Source: RUG14219 sp045538535
GTDB lineage: Bacteria > Cyanobacteriota > Vampirovibrionia > Gastranaerophilales > Gastranaerophilaceae
NCBI GenBank assembly: GCA_045538535.1
Contig: JAZSRN010000062.1
Coordinates: 1-40,634, forward strand
Length of the DNA stretch: 40,634 nucleotides
Direction of reading: 5' to 3'
Shown here: positions 1 to 8,700 of the stretch, in pieces
Numbering within the stretch: position 1 is the stretch's first letter
How the letters are laid out: each line of letters opens with the position of its first letter
Notes under the pieces: model-generated
Databases searched by the model: none
The model's input: the letters and a program-made list of their open reading frames with translations, nothing else
Told to the model about the DNA's origin: nothing
Made by a program: the position numbers and the translations under genes

Positions 1-2
1 CA

Positions 3-155
3 GGAGCACCTAAGCTTACCGCTGCATTTGCAGATGCTACCGTACCTAAGGTTATTGTTGTAATCGGCGAGGGTATGGGAACCCCTTTTGTTGGAAAGAA
101 CTCTAAGGCACTTGCTGCAGATATGCTATATGCTTGCCCAAATACTCAACATTGA
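3..155 (+). pseudogene. Fragment of a biotin-dependent carboxyltransferase (MmdA/AccA-D type), cut at both ends
   Basis: Frame 3 reads open from the window edge to a TGA at 153-155. The peptide contains KLTAAFADATVPKV followed by GKNSKALAADMLYACPNTQ. This matches the conserved stretch of decarboxylase and acyl-CoA carboxylase carboxyltransferase subunits (typically KLT-AFAEATVPKV ... MNSK-LGAD-VYAWP). The family runs on for well over 100 residues past this point, but here the frame stops at once and a different gene follows in frame 1. The usual K-A-Y-G-(G/S)-A-Y turn is replaced by E-G-M-G-T-P-F, so the fragment is divergent or decayed. It may be a real truncated gene or a contig join. Family assignment is fairly sure; functional status is probably none. 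Confidence 0.6.
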
Positions 156-156
156 T

Positions 157-567
157 ATTATCAAAAAAATACAATGTATGGCTCAAAAAGATAATTTAAA
201 TCTTGATTACTGTTGCGATACAAGTGATTGTGCAAATGGTGACTACTATGCTGGTGCAGCCGCAATGTGCGGAGGCAAATCCAAAATGGCAAGTGCTGCT
301 GACCTAGCAGCAATCGCAAGTGACATATACGGCACAACAATAGGAGAATACGATGACCTAGAAGCTAGTGCCGGTAAAACATACAGTGTATCCATTGGAG
401 CAAAATACGGTTTTTCAGATGCAAATTCAGCGTCGGTTTGGGGTTGGTCTGGGCGTGAGGACAATAGCGGCTACGCATACGCTCGATCCTTCCGCTCTAC
501 GTACTCGAACTGCTACTCCTACTACCGATACGACAGCAGCGGCTTAGTGTTGTGTAAAGGTGATTAA
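157..567 (+). CDS. C-terminal part of a pilin-like / C-lectin-like surface protein, 5' end missing
   Basis: Open in frame 1 and ending in TAA at 565-567. The coding feel starts near base 157, just after the carboxyltransferase fragment. The first in-frame ATG (178) has no Shine-Dalgarno, so the true 5' end is probably lost. The peptide has paired cysteines (DYCCDTSDC, AMCGG), a SKMASAADLAAIASDIYG segment, and an aromatic/serine-rich tail from W-G-W-S-G to L-V-L-C-K-G-D. That layout resembles secreted pilin-like proteins whose tail forms a C-type-lectin or FGE-like fold. No prepilin N-terminus is present. Tyrosine is TAC in 13 of 14 codons, whereas the next gene (850-1398) uses only TAT. Exact family uncertain. 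Confidence 0.5.
   Translation: MIKKIQCMAQKDNLNLDYCCDTSDCANGDYYAGAAAMCGGKSKMASAADLAAIASDIYGTTIGEYDDLEASAGKTYSVSIGAKYGFSDANSASVWGWSGREDNSGYAYARSFRSTYSNCYSYYRYDSSGLVLCKGD
445..567 (+). other. Candidate hypervariable (DGR-type) tail of the pilin-like protein
   Basis: About 35 codons dense in Tyr, Ser, Arg, Gly and Asn, ending in a conserved-looking LVLCKGD stop. Variable residues mostly use NNC codons (TAC, AGC, TCC, CGC, GAC, AAC). Diversity-generating retroelements target C-lectin tails of this composition and leave NNC-type codons at mutated positions. No reverse transcriptase, Avd gene or template repeat is visible in the window, and the TAC bias extends upstream of this segment, so the call is tentative. 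Confidence 0.3.
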
Positions 568-582
568 CTCGGTTACAAACGT

Positions 583-646
583 GTCATCGTGGCCTTTATG
601 CCGCGATCTGTACTCACCGATGTCGTCGTAAAAAGATTGCGCAACA
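583..646 (+). repeat. 64-bp intergenic repeat, copy 1
   Basis: Begins GTCATCGTGGCC and ends GATTGCGCAACA. It matches 690-753 at 58 of 64 positions, and all six differences are transitions. With flanking bases it forms a unit from 582 to 660 bounded by TGTCAT and its inverse ATGACA. It contains the inner inverted pair TTGCGCA/TGCGCAA. It is much more GC-rich than its surroundings and has no plausible protein. It resembles a dispersed palindromic intergenic element. Confidence 0.85.
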
Positions 647-689
647 AGTGCGCAATGACAGATACTAAATAAACTCTATCAATCCATTT

Positions 690-753
690 GTCATCGCGGC
701 CTTTGTGCCGCGATCTGTACTTACCGACATCGTCGTAAAGAGATTGCGCAACA
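690..753 (+). repeat. 64-bp intergenic repeat, copy 2
   Basis: Direct repeat of 583-646, 107 bp downstream. After the shared part the sequence diverges (CAGCTTCGCTG, a small hairpin) and then realigns loosely at GATAC-TAAATAAA. Together the two copies fill most of the 281-bp gene-free interval 568-849. Confidence 0.85.
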
Positions 754-797
754 CCTAACAGCTTCGCTGACGGATACATTAAATAAAATAATTTATT

Positions 798-826
798 TTG
801 ACATAAAAGATAAAGTATGCCATAAT
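798..826 (+). promoter_or_regulatory. Sigma-70-type promoter for the 850 gene
   Basis: TTGACA at 798-803, a 17-base spacer and CATAAT at 821-826. Transcription would begin near 833, just ahead of the Shine-Dalgarno AGAGGTG at about 838-844. Confidence 0.75.
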
Positions 827-849
827 TATCATATTAAAGAGGTGTTCAG

Positions 850-1398
850 ATGAAAAAAATCTTTCTTTTAGCGATTACTTTTTTGTTTTGTTTTTTATCG
901 GGAGTAATTATGGCAAATGCTCAGACTGTCACTCGTTGGCGTAGTCCTATCGTTGATGTTTATATTTCAAAGAGTTTTGAAGATTATAAGTTGATGTATG
1001 ATGCGTTTGAGGCTTGGTGTTCTGCGTCAAACAGAAGATTTTTATTTAATTTGAGCAGTACAAAAGGTATGGCTAAAAATGGCCACGTGAAAGTTTATTT
1101 TGACGAAAAAGACGCAGATTCAATTGAACAGATTACCCGTCCGGGTTTGAATTGGCCGGAAGTACATATCAATATTGTAACTAAAGATGATGATGGCAAA
1201 GTTTATCCTAAAGAAATTTTGTATCCTAAAATGTTGCATTATGCCGGGTTGGCAATAGGTTTGGATGAAAGTACGAATCCAAAAAGTGCGTTATTCAAAG
1301 AGCCCAAAGAAGGTCAAGATATTTTGGTTGAAGATGTCGAAAAACTCTATGCCCTCTATGGTTGGCGTTTACCTAAAGTTTTGAGATATTTTAGATAA
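850..1398 (+). CDS. Secreted protein with a decayed metzincin/matrixin-like motif
   Basis: 182 aa with a clear Sec signal peptide (lysines, a hydrophobic stretch, then MANAQ at about residues 20-25), so the mature protein is exported. Near residues 130-145 the sequence LHYAGLAIGLDESTNP aligns with the zinc-binding consensus HExxHxxGLxH-S-NP of matrixin-type peptidases. Here only the first His is kept: the catalytic Glu is Tyr, the second His is Leu and the third is Glu. The fold may persist without protease activity. The start follows AGAGGTG with good spacing and a TTGACA/CATAAT promoter. It is monocistronic or weakly linked to the MlaD-like gene downstream. Family assignment rests on this single motif and is tentative; secretion is solid. 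Confidence 0.75.
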   Translation: MKKIFLLAITFLFCFLSGVIMANAQTVTRWRSPIVDVYISKSFEDYKLMYDAFEAWCSASNRRFLFNLSSTKGMAKNGHVKVYFDEKDADSIEQITRPGLNWPEVHINIVTKDDDGKVYPKEILYPKMLHYAGLAIGLDESTNPKSALFKEPKEGQDILVEDVEKLYALYGWRLPKVLRYFR

Positions 1399-1449
1399 AT
1401 AGTTAATATGTATTAGCCAGTTCGGTATTTATAAAATTTTTGTAATAGA

Positions 1450-1461
1450 TATTCTCTTATT
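1450..1461 (+). promoter_or_regulatory. -10 element placed for a leaderless MlaD-like mRNA
   Basis: TATTCT at 1450-1455 ends six bases before the ATG at 1462, which puts the expected transcription start on or next to the start codon. A weak -35 (TTTATA, 1428-1433) lies 16 bases upstream. No Shine-Dalgarno precedes the ATG. Confidence 0.45.
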
Positions 1462-2325
1462 ATGAAGAGAGAGAATATAGTTTTATTTTTAATTTTGTTG
1501 ATTTTATCCGGTTCACTTTATTTTTATAAGGTTTCGAATTATAAATTTGTAACGGTAAGGTTTTCGGATTTGCGTCCTTTTCACAATAGTTTGCCGGTGT
1601 ATTATAAAGGTATAATTGTTGGTCGCGCAATTGATAAAGGGCATAGTAGTGACTATACAAATACTATTGTAAAAATCGTGCTTTATCCTAAGAATTTGAA
1701 GTTGCCGTTAAATACCTCGGTTGTTTTGAAAAAAGAAAAATTCAGACATCATGAAAAGGATTTTTTGGAATTGATTTATCCAGAAAAACCTTCGGAATAC
1801 TTCGTTACTGATGGTGCAGAACTTGCCGGCAAAACATTGATTGATACCGAAGATTATATGGCTAATCAAACGGCTGAAGAGTTGGAACAAATTAAAGAAA
1901 ATCTTTTGAAAAGTTCTGAGAGTTTAAATACGGCTTTGATGCAAGTTGCTGATTTGTTTGTATTGCTTCAAGATGTGATAAATGAAAATAAATCAAACTT
2001 GAATGTCGCATCGTCAAATCTTGCCAAAACTACTGACAATGTTAAAGATGTTAGCGAAAAATTCAATACAGCAATAGAACAAGAATCATTAAATAATACT
2101 TTTAATAACATTGAAGAAACTACAAATTCTATAAAAGAATTAAGTCAAAACTTTAACGGAACAAGTCAAAGTGTAAATGATTCAATGCCAAAATTAACAT
2201 CAACAATTTCCGATACTCAATGTACCATGAACAATATTAATGCTATAACTTGCGGAATAAGACAAACTTTGTCAAAACCGTTTGGAGGCTTGAGATTGCT
2301 ATTTGGTAAAACTATTAAACAGTGA
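1462..2325 (+). CDS. MlaD/MCE-domain protein
   Basis: 287 aa. An N-terminal membrane anchor (residues about 5-24) is followed by an MCE/MlaD domain (about 28-120). The domain carries the typical 'VxYKGIIVGRA' element (VYYKGIIVGRAIDKG) and an 'LELIYP' strand. The rest is a long Asn/Ser/Thr-rich helical region with repeated N-heptad character (about 130-270), like the tunnel-forming helices of MCE proteins. MCE proteins form hexameric rings that carry lipids between inner and outer membranes as part of an ABC system. No MlaE or MlaF partner is in the window, but an MlaA-domain protein lies 1.2 kb away on the other strand. The 3' end overlaps the convergent 2315-2884 gene by 11 bp. The family is sure; the transported lipid is unknown. 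Confidence 0.85.
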   Translation: MKRENIVLFLILLILSGSLYFYKVSNYKFVTVRFSDLRPFHNSLPVYYKGIIVGRAIDKGHSSDYTNTIVKIVLYPKNLKLPLNTSVVLKKEKFRHHEKDFLELIYPEKPSEYFVTDGAELAGKTLIDTEDYMANQTAEELEQIKENLLKSSESLNTALMQVADLFVLLQDVINENKSNLNVASSNLAKTTDNVKDVSEKFNTAIEQESLNNTFNNIEETTNSIKELSQNFNGTSQSVNDSMPKLTSTISDTQCTMNNINAITCGIRQTLSKPFGGLRLLFGKTIKQ

Positions 2326-2884
2326 TGTTTGGATGAACGTATTCAAGTTGATATTTGTCTGTTGGTGACGCTTGTTTTAAGTCTAGTTTTTCATAAAATT
2401 TTTTTGCCGATATTGAAGAGCGGAGTGTCAATTTTTTGCCTTGTTTGCATAATCCAATGATTTCATTCATTAAAGCGTCTCCAACTCCTTTGATTGTTCT
2501 TGTAACATTGTAGTAGCTGTGTTCAAATTTTGTTTCCAGATAGCTTACATGAATTTTTTTTGCGGATTTGCTTAGTTGTGTTATTCCAAGTATTTCTTTT
2601 GAGTTGAGTTTTTCAAAATCCTTTTGTTGGGTTGTAATAAGTAATATATCGCTATCAATCGGTTTTGGAATTCTGCGCATGTGTAATGCGTTTAAATAAA
2701 TATTAGATAAATATGAATGTTCGCCCCATTCAATAGTAGCTAATTCTAATGCATTAATATCATCTTTGTTTTTTAAATCGATTTTAACCAAAGATGCCGG
2801 CAATGGTTCGTAATGTTTACCATTGACTCTTTTTTGAATATTAACGCTTTTTACAAATTTCCCTGTAAAATTAATGTTGTTCAT
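2315..2884 (-). CDS. GNAT-like N-acetyltransferase family protein
   Basis: 189 aa, soluble, no signal peptide. The C-terminal half reads like a GNAT fold: strands around DILLITTQQ and ILGITQLS, then a helix (GVGDALMNEIIGLCKQG), then LTLRSSISAKKFYEKLDLK, the usual 'A--FYEKLGF' ending of acetyltransferases. The acetyl-CoA P-loop (Q/RxxGxG/A) is poorly kept; VTRTIKGVGDAL is the nearest match. ATG at 2884 follows GGAAG. It is the last gene of a minus-strand run (MlaA fusion, TPR, this gene) with gaps of about 55 bp, so it is probably in one operon. Substrate unknown. Confidence 0.6.
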   Translation of the reverse strand: MNNINFTGKFVKSVNIQKRVNGKHYEPLPASLVKIDLKNKDDINALELATIEWGEHSYLSNIYLNALHMRRIPKPIDSDILLITTQQKDFEKLNSKEILGITQLSKSAKKIHVSYLETKFEHSYYNVTRTIKGVGDALMNEIIGLCKQGKKLTLRSSISAKKFYEKLDLKQASPTDKYQLEYVHPNITV

Positions 2885-2939
2885 TATGACTTCCGCTTGG
2901 TGTAAATGTTAAAATCTAAAAATTATAAAATTTGCGTGT

Positions 2940-3428
2940 TTACAAATATTTTTGTAAAATCAATTTTTTTAAAGCTTTTGAATATATTGCATCCGGTTCT
3001 ATTTCTAAAATTGTGTCAAGATTTTTTAATGCACCTTGATAATCACCAAGTTTTTTCTTTATAGTTGCCGCGCAATAAAGTGCATCAATAAATTTTGCAT
3101 CCAATTCTATAGCTTTTTCTAAATCGAACAATGCATTTTTGAGTTCTTCTTCACTTTTTTCGTCAAGTGCTAAAATGCTTTGTGCTCGGTTATAATATGC
3201 ATCAATCATTTTTGGGTCAATTTCGATTGCTTTAGTATAGTTTTCAAGTGCGGCTTGTAATTGTGACAAGTTGTGAAAAACAATTCCTTTTGAAAAATAT
3301 CCCAGTGCAGAATTTGGATTTAGTTTTATTGCTTTTTCCAAATCTTCAAGTGCTTCTTGAAATTTGCCTTCATTTGTTTTTGATATACCGGTTTCTAAGT
3401 AATTTTTGTAATCTTGATCGTTTTGCAT
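2940..3428 (-). CDS. TPR-repeat protein
   Basis: 162 aa starting at the ATG preceded by AGGAGA with four-base spacing; a longer start 15 bases upstream lacks such a site. It is made almost wholly of tetratricopeptide repeats: NEGKFQEALEDLEKAIKLNP, LSQLQAALENYTKAIEIDP, a longer unit ending LFDLEKAIELDA, and LGDYQGALKNLDTILEIEP. Each has the W/L-G-Y-A-P pattern of TPR helices, so the protein is a scaffold for protein contacts. There is no signal peptide, so it is cytoplasmic. It lies 57 bp downstream of the MlaA-hydrolase fusion and is likely co-transcribed with it. Partners unknown. Confidence 0.85.
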   Translation of the reverse strand: MQNDQDYKNYLETGISKTNEGKFQEALEDLEKAIKLNPNSALGYFSKGIVFHNLSQLQAALENYTKAIEIDPKMIDAYYNRAQSILALDEKSEEELKNALFDLEKAIELDAKFIDALYCAATIKKKLGDYQGALKNLDTILEIEPDAIYSKALKKLILQKYL

Positions 3429-3485
3429 TATTTCTCCTTGCATAATTGAGAATATACAAAACAGAAAACTATTACAAGTGAAATT

Positions 3486-5594
3486 TTATTCTTTGTTTAG
3501 TTGTATATCTTTTTTAAGTTCGTCTAAAAATTCTTTTCGATATAGAAAACCTAAGTGTGAACCGTTACTTATTAACACAGTGTTTTTTAGAGTCATTTGT
3601 TTAAGCTTTTTTAATTGTGCAGAATTAACAAAATAATCGTCAAGAGATTGATAAATTTTATAATTATTTTGAGTTGTTAAATATTCGCCCAAGGATAGCA
3701 AACTCAATTCGTTCTTTAATTCTGCAAGTGAAGTATAATCAGTTTTGGGTAGAATGTATTTTTCTACATAATCTTTATAAGTTAGATTGTGCAAAATGTT
3801 ATAGATATCGGTTTTTTTATTTGTTGGCGTATCTTCGAGAGTAAAAACCAAATCCGAAAGTTTTTGATGCATTATGAAAGCAGTTATAAGTTTGGCTTCA
3901 TCGTTTGAGAATGGTAATTTATCTTGAACTTCTGATATTTTGTCTTTCGAATTTAAAATATTTAAAACTTTGGCCGCAATTAAGGTAACACGATCTTTAA
4001 GGTCGGAAGAGTTGTAATTGCAACTGATACAGTTTTTGTCAGCTTGTTCAAGTGCATAGACCAAATCTACCGGTGGACTAATAGCTATGTAATTAGTATC
4101 GCCAAGAGTGTTTTCTTTGTGTTCTGATGCTGCCAAGTAGATTGCCCCTATTGCGCCAAAAGATGTACCGATAACGGTTTTTTTAGTGAATTTACGATTA
4201 TATTTTTGTTCAAGGTATTCTATTTCTTTGTTTGTTACAAGTTTGATTTGTTCTACGTCACGTGTAGGAATTCCCGGGGTGTAATCTTCCGGCATGCTTT
4301 TTGCAAATTCCCATTGAAAATGATTGCCTTGGATTAGTACGGAATATCCTTCATCATAGAATATTTTTGCAAAAACGGTTGAATGATGTGACATACTACC
4401 TTCACCTATAGAAGGGTAAATTATCGCTAAAGGTGCGTTTTTGTCTTTTTGTAGTAGATACCTAAATTTGTAATCTTCTCGATTTGGGTAAATGTTTACT
4501 TTTGCGGTTTTAATTCGATTACAAAAACAATTGTTCCAAATCGATAATTCGTGCCAAATAGACTCTTTTATGCCTGGCATGTCAAAAAGTGCTGTTCGCA
4601 TAGCATCTATAAGTGGAGTTTGCGGATTATAGTCAAAAAGTACTAAGTCGGCCATTACTTTTGAGTCAGCTTTATCGTAACTTTTTAAAATTACGTTTTC
4701 AATATTTTCGCCTGCATTTGCTATTTCTCTTATTGTTAGGGCTTCGTTATTGTTCAATTCTTCTTTTTGAATTGTTGCATTAAATTCGTTGTCGATGGGG
4801 TTTTTAACAAGTTCAATATTTTCCGAATTTTCACAGTCAAGACATTTTTCTTCAAGAACTTTTGAATGGTCAAGATTAGAATGTTGAATGTGGCGTTTTG
4901 CGCCATAGAATTTTTTTGCGATTTCGTAAGGGTCGGCGTAACCTTCTTGAACGGTTTTTGCCATAGAGTGAATATCAGAGGTTTTGTTTATCAATAAACC
5001 TGCTTTTACCATTGCGATAACCGGTGTTGCAATATAAGAAGAAGGATTTAGGCCAGCATCAAGAATTTTGCCAACAATTCCGCGTGGAGTTGTTGATGAT
5101 AGCCCCGGTAAAACTAAATATGGGCCACTTTTAATTTTGCAACTTGCAAGTGCTTGATCCATGTCTTCGTTAGATTGTTCTAATTTAAATAAACTGGTTG
5201 CCGGATCAAAAAGACCGCCCAGACCAATTGTTGAATTTGTCAAAAAACGTAGCACTTCTTTCCCAGAGTTTTTAAAATCTCTTTGAATAAGACAACTTGT
5301 AATTCTTATTGGTGCTTCGATATTATTGCAAGCGCATTTTATTCTATCAATACCGTATTGTGGCATAATTGATGCCCATAAGGTATGAACCGGACGTACA
5401 GCATATTTGTTAAAACCCATATTCAGATTAAACATTTTACGATTGAAGGTTTCATATTTGTCGTTGCCTACGTATTCGTACGAATAGTCCGGATGAAGAG
5501 TATCCGGTCGCACATCTTCTGTAACAAATGCAAATGCCGGAATAAGAGTTAGGGTTAGAGTGATTATTGTTGTGTATAATTTAACTTTTTTCAT
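3486..5594 (-). CDS. Fusion of an MlaA (VacJ) domain with an alpha/beta hydrolase
   Basis: 702 aa with a Sec signal peptide (cleavage near AFAF, residue 22) and no lipobox Cys. Residues about 40-230 form an MlaA domain: YETFNRKMFNLNMGFNKYAVRP, RFLTNSTIGLGGLFDPA, GPYLVLPGLSSTTPRG and a C-terminal YADPYEIA. MlaA normally sits in the outer membrane and withdraws misplaced phospholipids. A Cys-containing linker leads to an alpha/beta hydrolase of about 330 residues: APLAIIYPSIGEGS strand and oxyanion region, nucleophile G-T-S478-F-G, a likely acid at D652/D653 and H680 in NGSHLGFL. This is the layout of YheT-like esterases. Substrate is inferred to be a lipid. Domains are clear; the fusion is unusual. 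It heads a minus-strand operon. Confidence 0.85.
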   Translation of the reverse strand: MKKVKLYTTIITLTLTLIPAFAFVTEDVRPDTLHPDYSYEYVGNDKYETFNRKMFNLNMGFNKYAVRPVHTLWASIMPQYGIDRIKCACNNIEAPIRITSCLIQRDFKNSGKEVLRFLTNSTIGLGGLFDPATSLFKLEQSNEDMDQALASCKIKSGPYLVLPGLSSTTPRGIVGKILDAGLNPSSYIATPVIAMVKAGLLINKTSDIHSMAKTVQEGYADPYEIAKKFYGAKRHIQHSNLDHSKVLEEKCLDCENSENIELVKNPIDNEFNATIQKEELNNNEALTIREIANAGENIENVILKSYDKADSKVMADLVLFDYNPQTPLIDAMRTALFDMPGIKESIWHELSIWNNCFCNRIKTAKVNIYPNREDYKFRYLLQKDKNAPLAIIYPSIGEGSMSHHSTVFAKIFYDEGYSVLIQGNHFQWEFAKSMPEDYTPGIPTRDVEQIKLVTNKEIEYLEQKYNRKFTKKTVIGTSFGAIGAIYLAASEHKENTLGDTNYIAISPPVDLVYALEQADKNCISCNYNSSDLKDRVTLIAAKVLNILNSKDKISEVQDKLPFSNDEAKLITAFIMHQKLSDLVFTLEDTPTNKKTDIYNILHNLTYKDYVEKYILPKTDYTSLAELKNELSLLSLGEYLTTQNNYKIYQSLDDYFVNSAQLKKLKQMTLKNTVLISNGSHLGFLYRKEFLDELKKDIQLNKE

Positions 5595-5657
5595 TATGCG
5601 TAAATACCTTTATAAATCTTCTGCATTAAATAGTTTATTTACACATACATAAAAAAC

Positions 5658-5663
5658 ATTATA
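5658..5663 (-). promoter_or_regulatory. -10 box (TATAAT) upstream of the MlaA-hydrolase operon
   Basis: On the minus strand a consensus TATAAT lies about 64 bases upstream of the start at 5594. No good -35 is visible. It is flanked by the inverted pair ACATAC/GTATGT, which could be an operator. Confidence 0.4.
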
Positions 5664-5688
5664 CGGGTATGTAGTTAGATAGGCTAAT

Positions 5689-5717
5689 AAAAAACGAGAC
5701 GAAATATTCGTCTCGTT
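5689..5717 (-). terminator. Intrinsic terminator of the YSG-repeat gene
   Basis: Stem AACGAGACGA (5693-5702) pairs with TCGTCTCGTT (5708-5717) around a five-base loop. On the minus strand it is followed by six T residues. It lies 31 bp after the stop of the 5748-8789 gene and separates it from the MlaA fusion. Confidence 0.85.
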
Positions 5718-5747
5718 AATATTTGCTAGATACTTAAATTTTTTCGA

Positions 5748-8700
5748 TTATTTTTTTTGATTATTATATTTGTCTGCGTAATCTTGTGCTTCTTTTAGTG
5801 CATTTTCACCGGTGAATGTTTTTAGGATTTTGCCATCGCATTCAAGGTATACGGTTGCACCGTATCGTTTTACTTTTGCCGTACCTTTAACATCACCGTC
5901 CCATTTGTCTGCGGCGCGGTCGTTGTCTGCGATTTTGTCACGGGTGATATCTTTATTTAATTTATAGGTTTTGTCACCAACTTTTATTTCATCGTATAGT
6001 CTTAAATCAGCAATACCTTGAGCTGAACGTCTATCGGTGATACCATGTAGTGCTTTTACGACACCAACGGCTTCATATAGGTCTTTGGCCGGTACACCCC
6101 ACAATTGCATAACTGCGTTAGCCAAGTTTTTACCACCATTTTTGCCTCGCATGTCAAGTGTTGGAAGGTCGGTTTCTTTAGTTGTATCTTTAACCACCGC
6201 AGGACATGTTGGTTCTGTTGGAGTTGTTGGAGTTGTTGGAGTTGTTGCTATTGTTGGTGTGCTAGGCTCTGTAGGTGTTGTAGCAACTGTAGGTGTCGGT
6301 TTTTGATTTGCGACCAATTTGCGTGCTTCAACTTCAGGTCCTCCACCGTGGTCTTTGATTTTTCCTGCTGTAAATGCAGCTCCAATACCACCGGTCAATG
6401 CGCCGATTGCTGCTGCTTTAAATGGTACACTCCAATCAAATTTGTGTCTTGCACTTGTTTGACCTGTTACCTCTTTTTCGCCGCTATATTCTTGTTCACC
6501 TTCGTAGGCAACCTCGCCCTCAACAACTTTTGTTTCTTTGAAGTGAACTGTTCCATCGACGTCAACGACTTGTTCGTAATAAACTTGTCCGGATACCGGA
6601 ATTTCTTGTCTATAGTGGACTACGCCGTTTACATCGACTGTTCGGGAATAGTATGCTTTACCGGAATAGCCTTGAGTGCCGGTTACCGTACCAGAAACTG
6701 TACCGCTGTAGCCAACGGTACCGGTACCAGTAACAGTACCAGAATAATCTACTGTACCAGAATAATCTTGTCCCGGAACTGTTACAGTTTGTGTATAGTC
6801 TATTGTTGTTGAGGAAACTGGTTTTCCATTTTGATAGAATGTCGATGTTGATGGTGTAGTTACATCAATATTTTGGCCTGGGGTTGTACCGCTATAGCCA
6901 ACTGTCCCTGAATATCCTTGTGTATGCGTATAGTCAACAGTTCCAGAGTATCCTTGTGTATAGTCTGCAGAATAAGCAACTTCGCCCGAATAATCAGTCC
7001 AGCCTTCAACGGTTACTTGGCGGTTATAGTCAATATCGCCTTCTGCCAATACTGTAGTATCATAGGTTGTATTACCACTGACTTTTACTTGAGTTGAATA
7101 AGGAATATCACCCTCAAAAGTTACATCTGTTTTATAAGCTTGAGTGCCAGAATATGCAACGGTACCAGCGTATTCAACAATTCTTGCGTAATCTGCATTT
7201 ACAATTTTGGTTGTTGCGAATGCTTCACCGATAACACCTGAGGCAAAGCCTACACCTGCACCTTTTAATGCTCCTTTTCCGATATGCAGAGCACGAAGGG
7301 CGTTAGTGTTATCTTTTTCGTAATCTAGGCCTACTGCTTTTGCCCAGCGTTTTTCAAGTTTTCTGTCTTTTTGTTTATCTTTAAATGCTTGTCCGTAACC
7401 GTTCCAGTTGTCGGCTTCTTCGGAGTGTGTTTTGAAGTATTCTTCGCGTTTCTTTTCATCGGCAAGTTCTGGGTGCTTTTTCAAAAATTCTTGACGATAT
7501 TCTTCAGTTTTCTTTTCTTTTGCGCCACGTTTACGGTTATCAATACTTACGTACATGTCTGCATCGTTGTATTCGTCTTTTTCGCCGTTAGCGCGGTCAA
7601 TTTCTTGTTCGTTGGAAATTGATACTCTATAATCTTTTGTTTTTTGGCTGTCGAAAATGTATTTTTTGCCGTTTACTTCAAAATCTGCAGTTTCGCCCGC
7701 ATTTGCTTCTCTACAATATAGTTCAGGTGTTTTCATTACCTCTTTTCGTAAAGAAGAACTTAAAACAACGTTGTTTTCATCTTCTTTCCAAGTTTCACCT
7801 TTTTGAGGTTTGTCCCAGTGTAAAACTCTATTGTTAACGCGTTCTTTTGCGATTTCAATATCAAGTTTTGCTTCAGCGCTATATTCAATTAAGGCTTCAA
7901 AGTCGTCGTTAAATTCTTGGCGCTCATCTTCCATAATTGTCTGTAATTCAGTTCGTAGTTGCCGTGCATACATTGCGTTGTTTTTGTCATCAGCGGCTTG
8001 TATATTTTCATAATATTCTTTATGAAGGTTTGCAGCTTCGTTTTCACGACGTTCTTTAACCATAGTTTGAGCCATTTGCCTATATACACCATCTTCAAGT
8101 TTGACGGTATGGTTTAGAGCATCTCGTCTTGCCAATTCGACAATTTCAGCTTGTGTTAAATCTTGATTTTGTCTGATTGGTTGTTCATCTTTATATTTAG
8201 AATAAAATTCGTTGTATGAATTGCGTGCTTCAGTCATGTTTTTAGGATCAGAGTAATATTTAATACGTTCGTAGAATTTATCTTGGAACTGTTGAATTTC
8301 CTCTTTTGATGCCATTTCTAACATATATTTGTCTTTTAATATCATCGCGCCCATAGGAGTGGAAGCACCATTTCGTAGGCCTTGTTCAACTCCGTCAACA
8401 CCTTTGGCATAAACAACTCTTACAATATCTTCTTTTGCTCTATTTAAATCGCCAGAATAAAGCTTTTTATATTCAGCTTTATATTGTTCTAATTTTTGTT
8501 TTTGTAATTTTTTGTTTTCGGCAAGAGGAATTCCAGAATCTGCAGTAACTGGTACAGTTGTCTCTGTTGATTGGACTGTTAATCCTTTTGTTGAATCAGC
8601 TTTTTTGGTTGATAATTCCGAAGACAACGTTTTAGGATTTGCATTTACAACTTTGTTATTTTTGCCAGCAATAACAAATTGTTCTTCGTACATTTTTGCA

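Noticed and set aside
573..779. 68-codon minus-strand reading frame over the repeat pair
   Set aside because: It is made almost wholly of the two 64-bp repeats, has no ribosome site and reads as low-quality protein.
1..780. Complete diversity-generating retroelement
   Set aside because: No reverse transcriptase, Avd or template repeat found on either strand in the window; only a candidate target tail.
6037..6812. Plus-strand reading frames opposite the YSG-repeat gene
   Set aside because: They are complements of the Thr/Pro and YSG repeats, Cys- or Val/Gly-rich, with no ribosome site.
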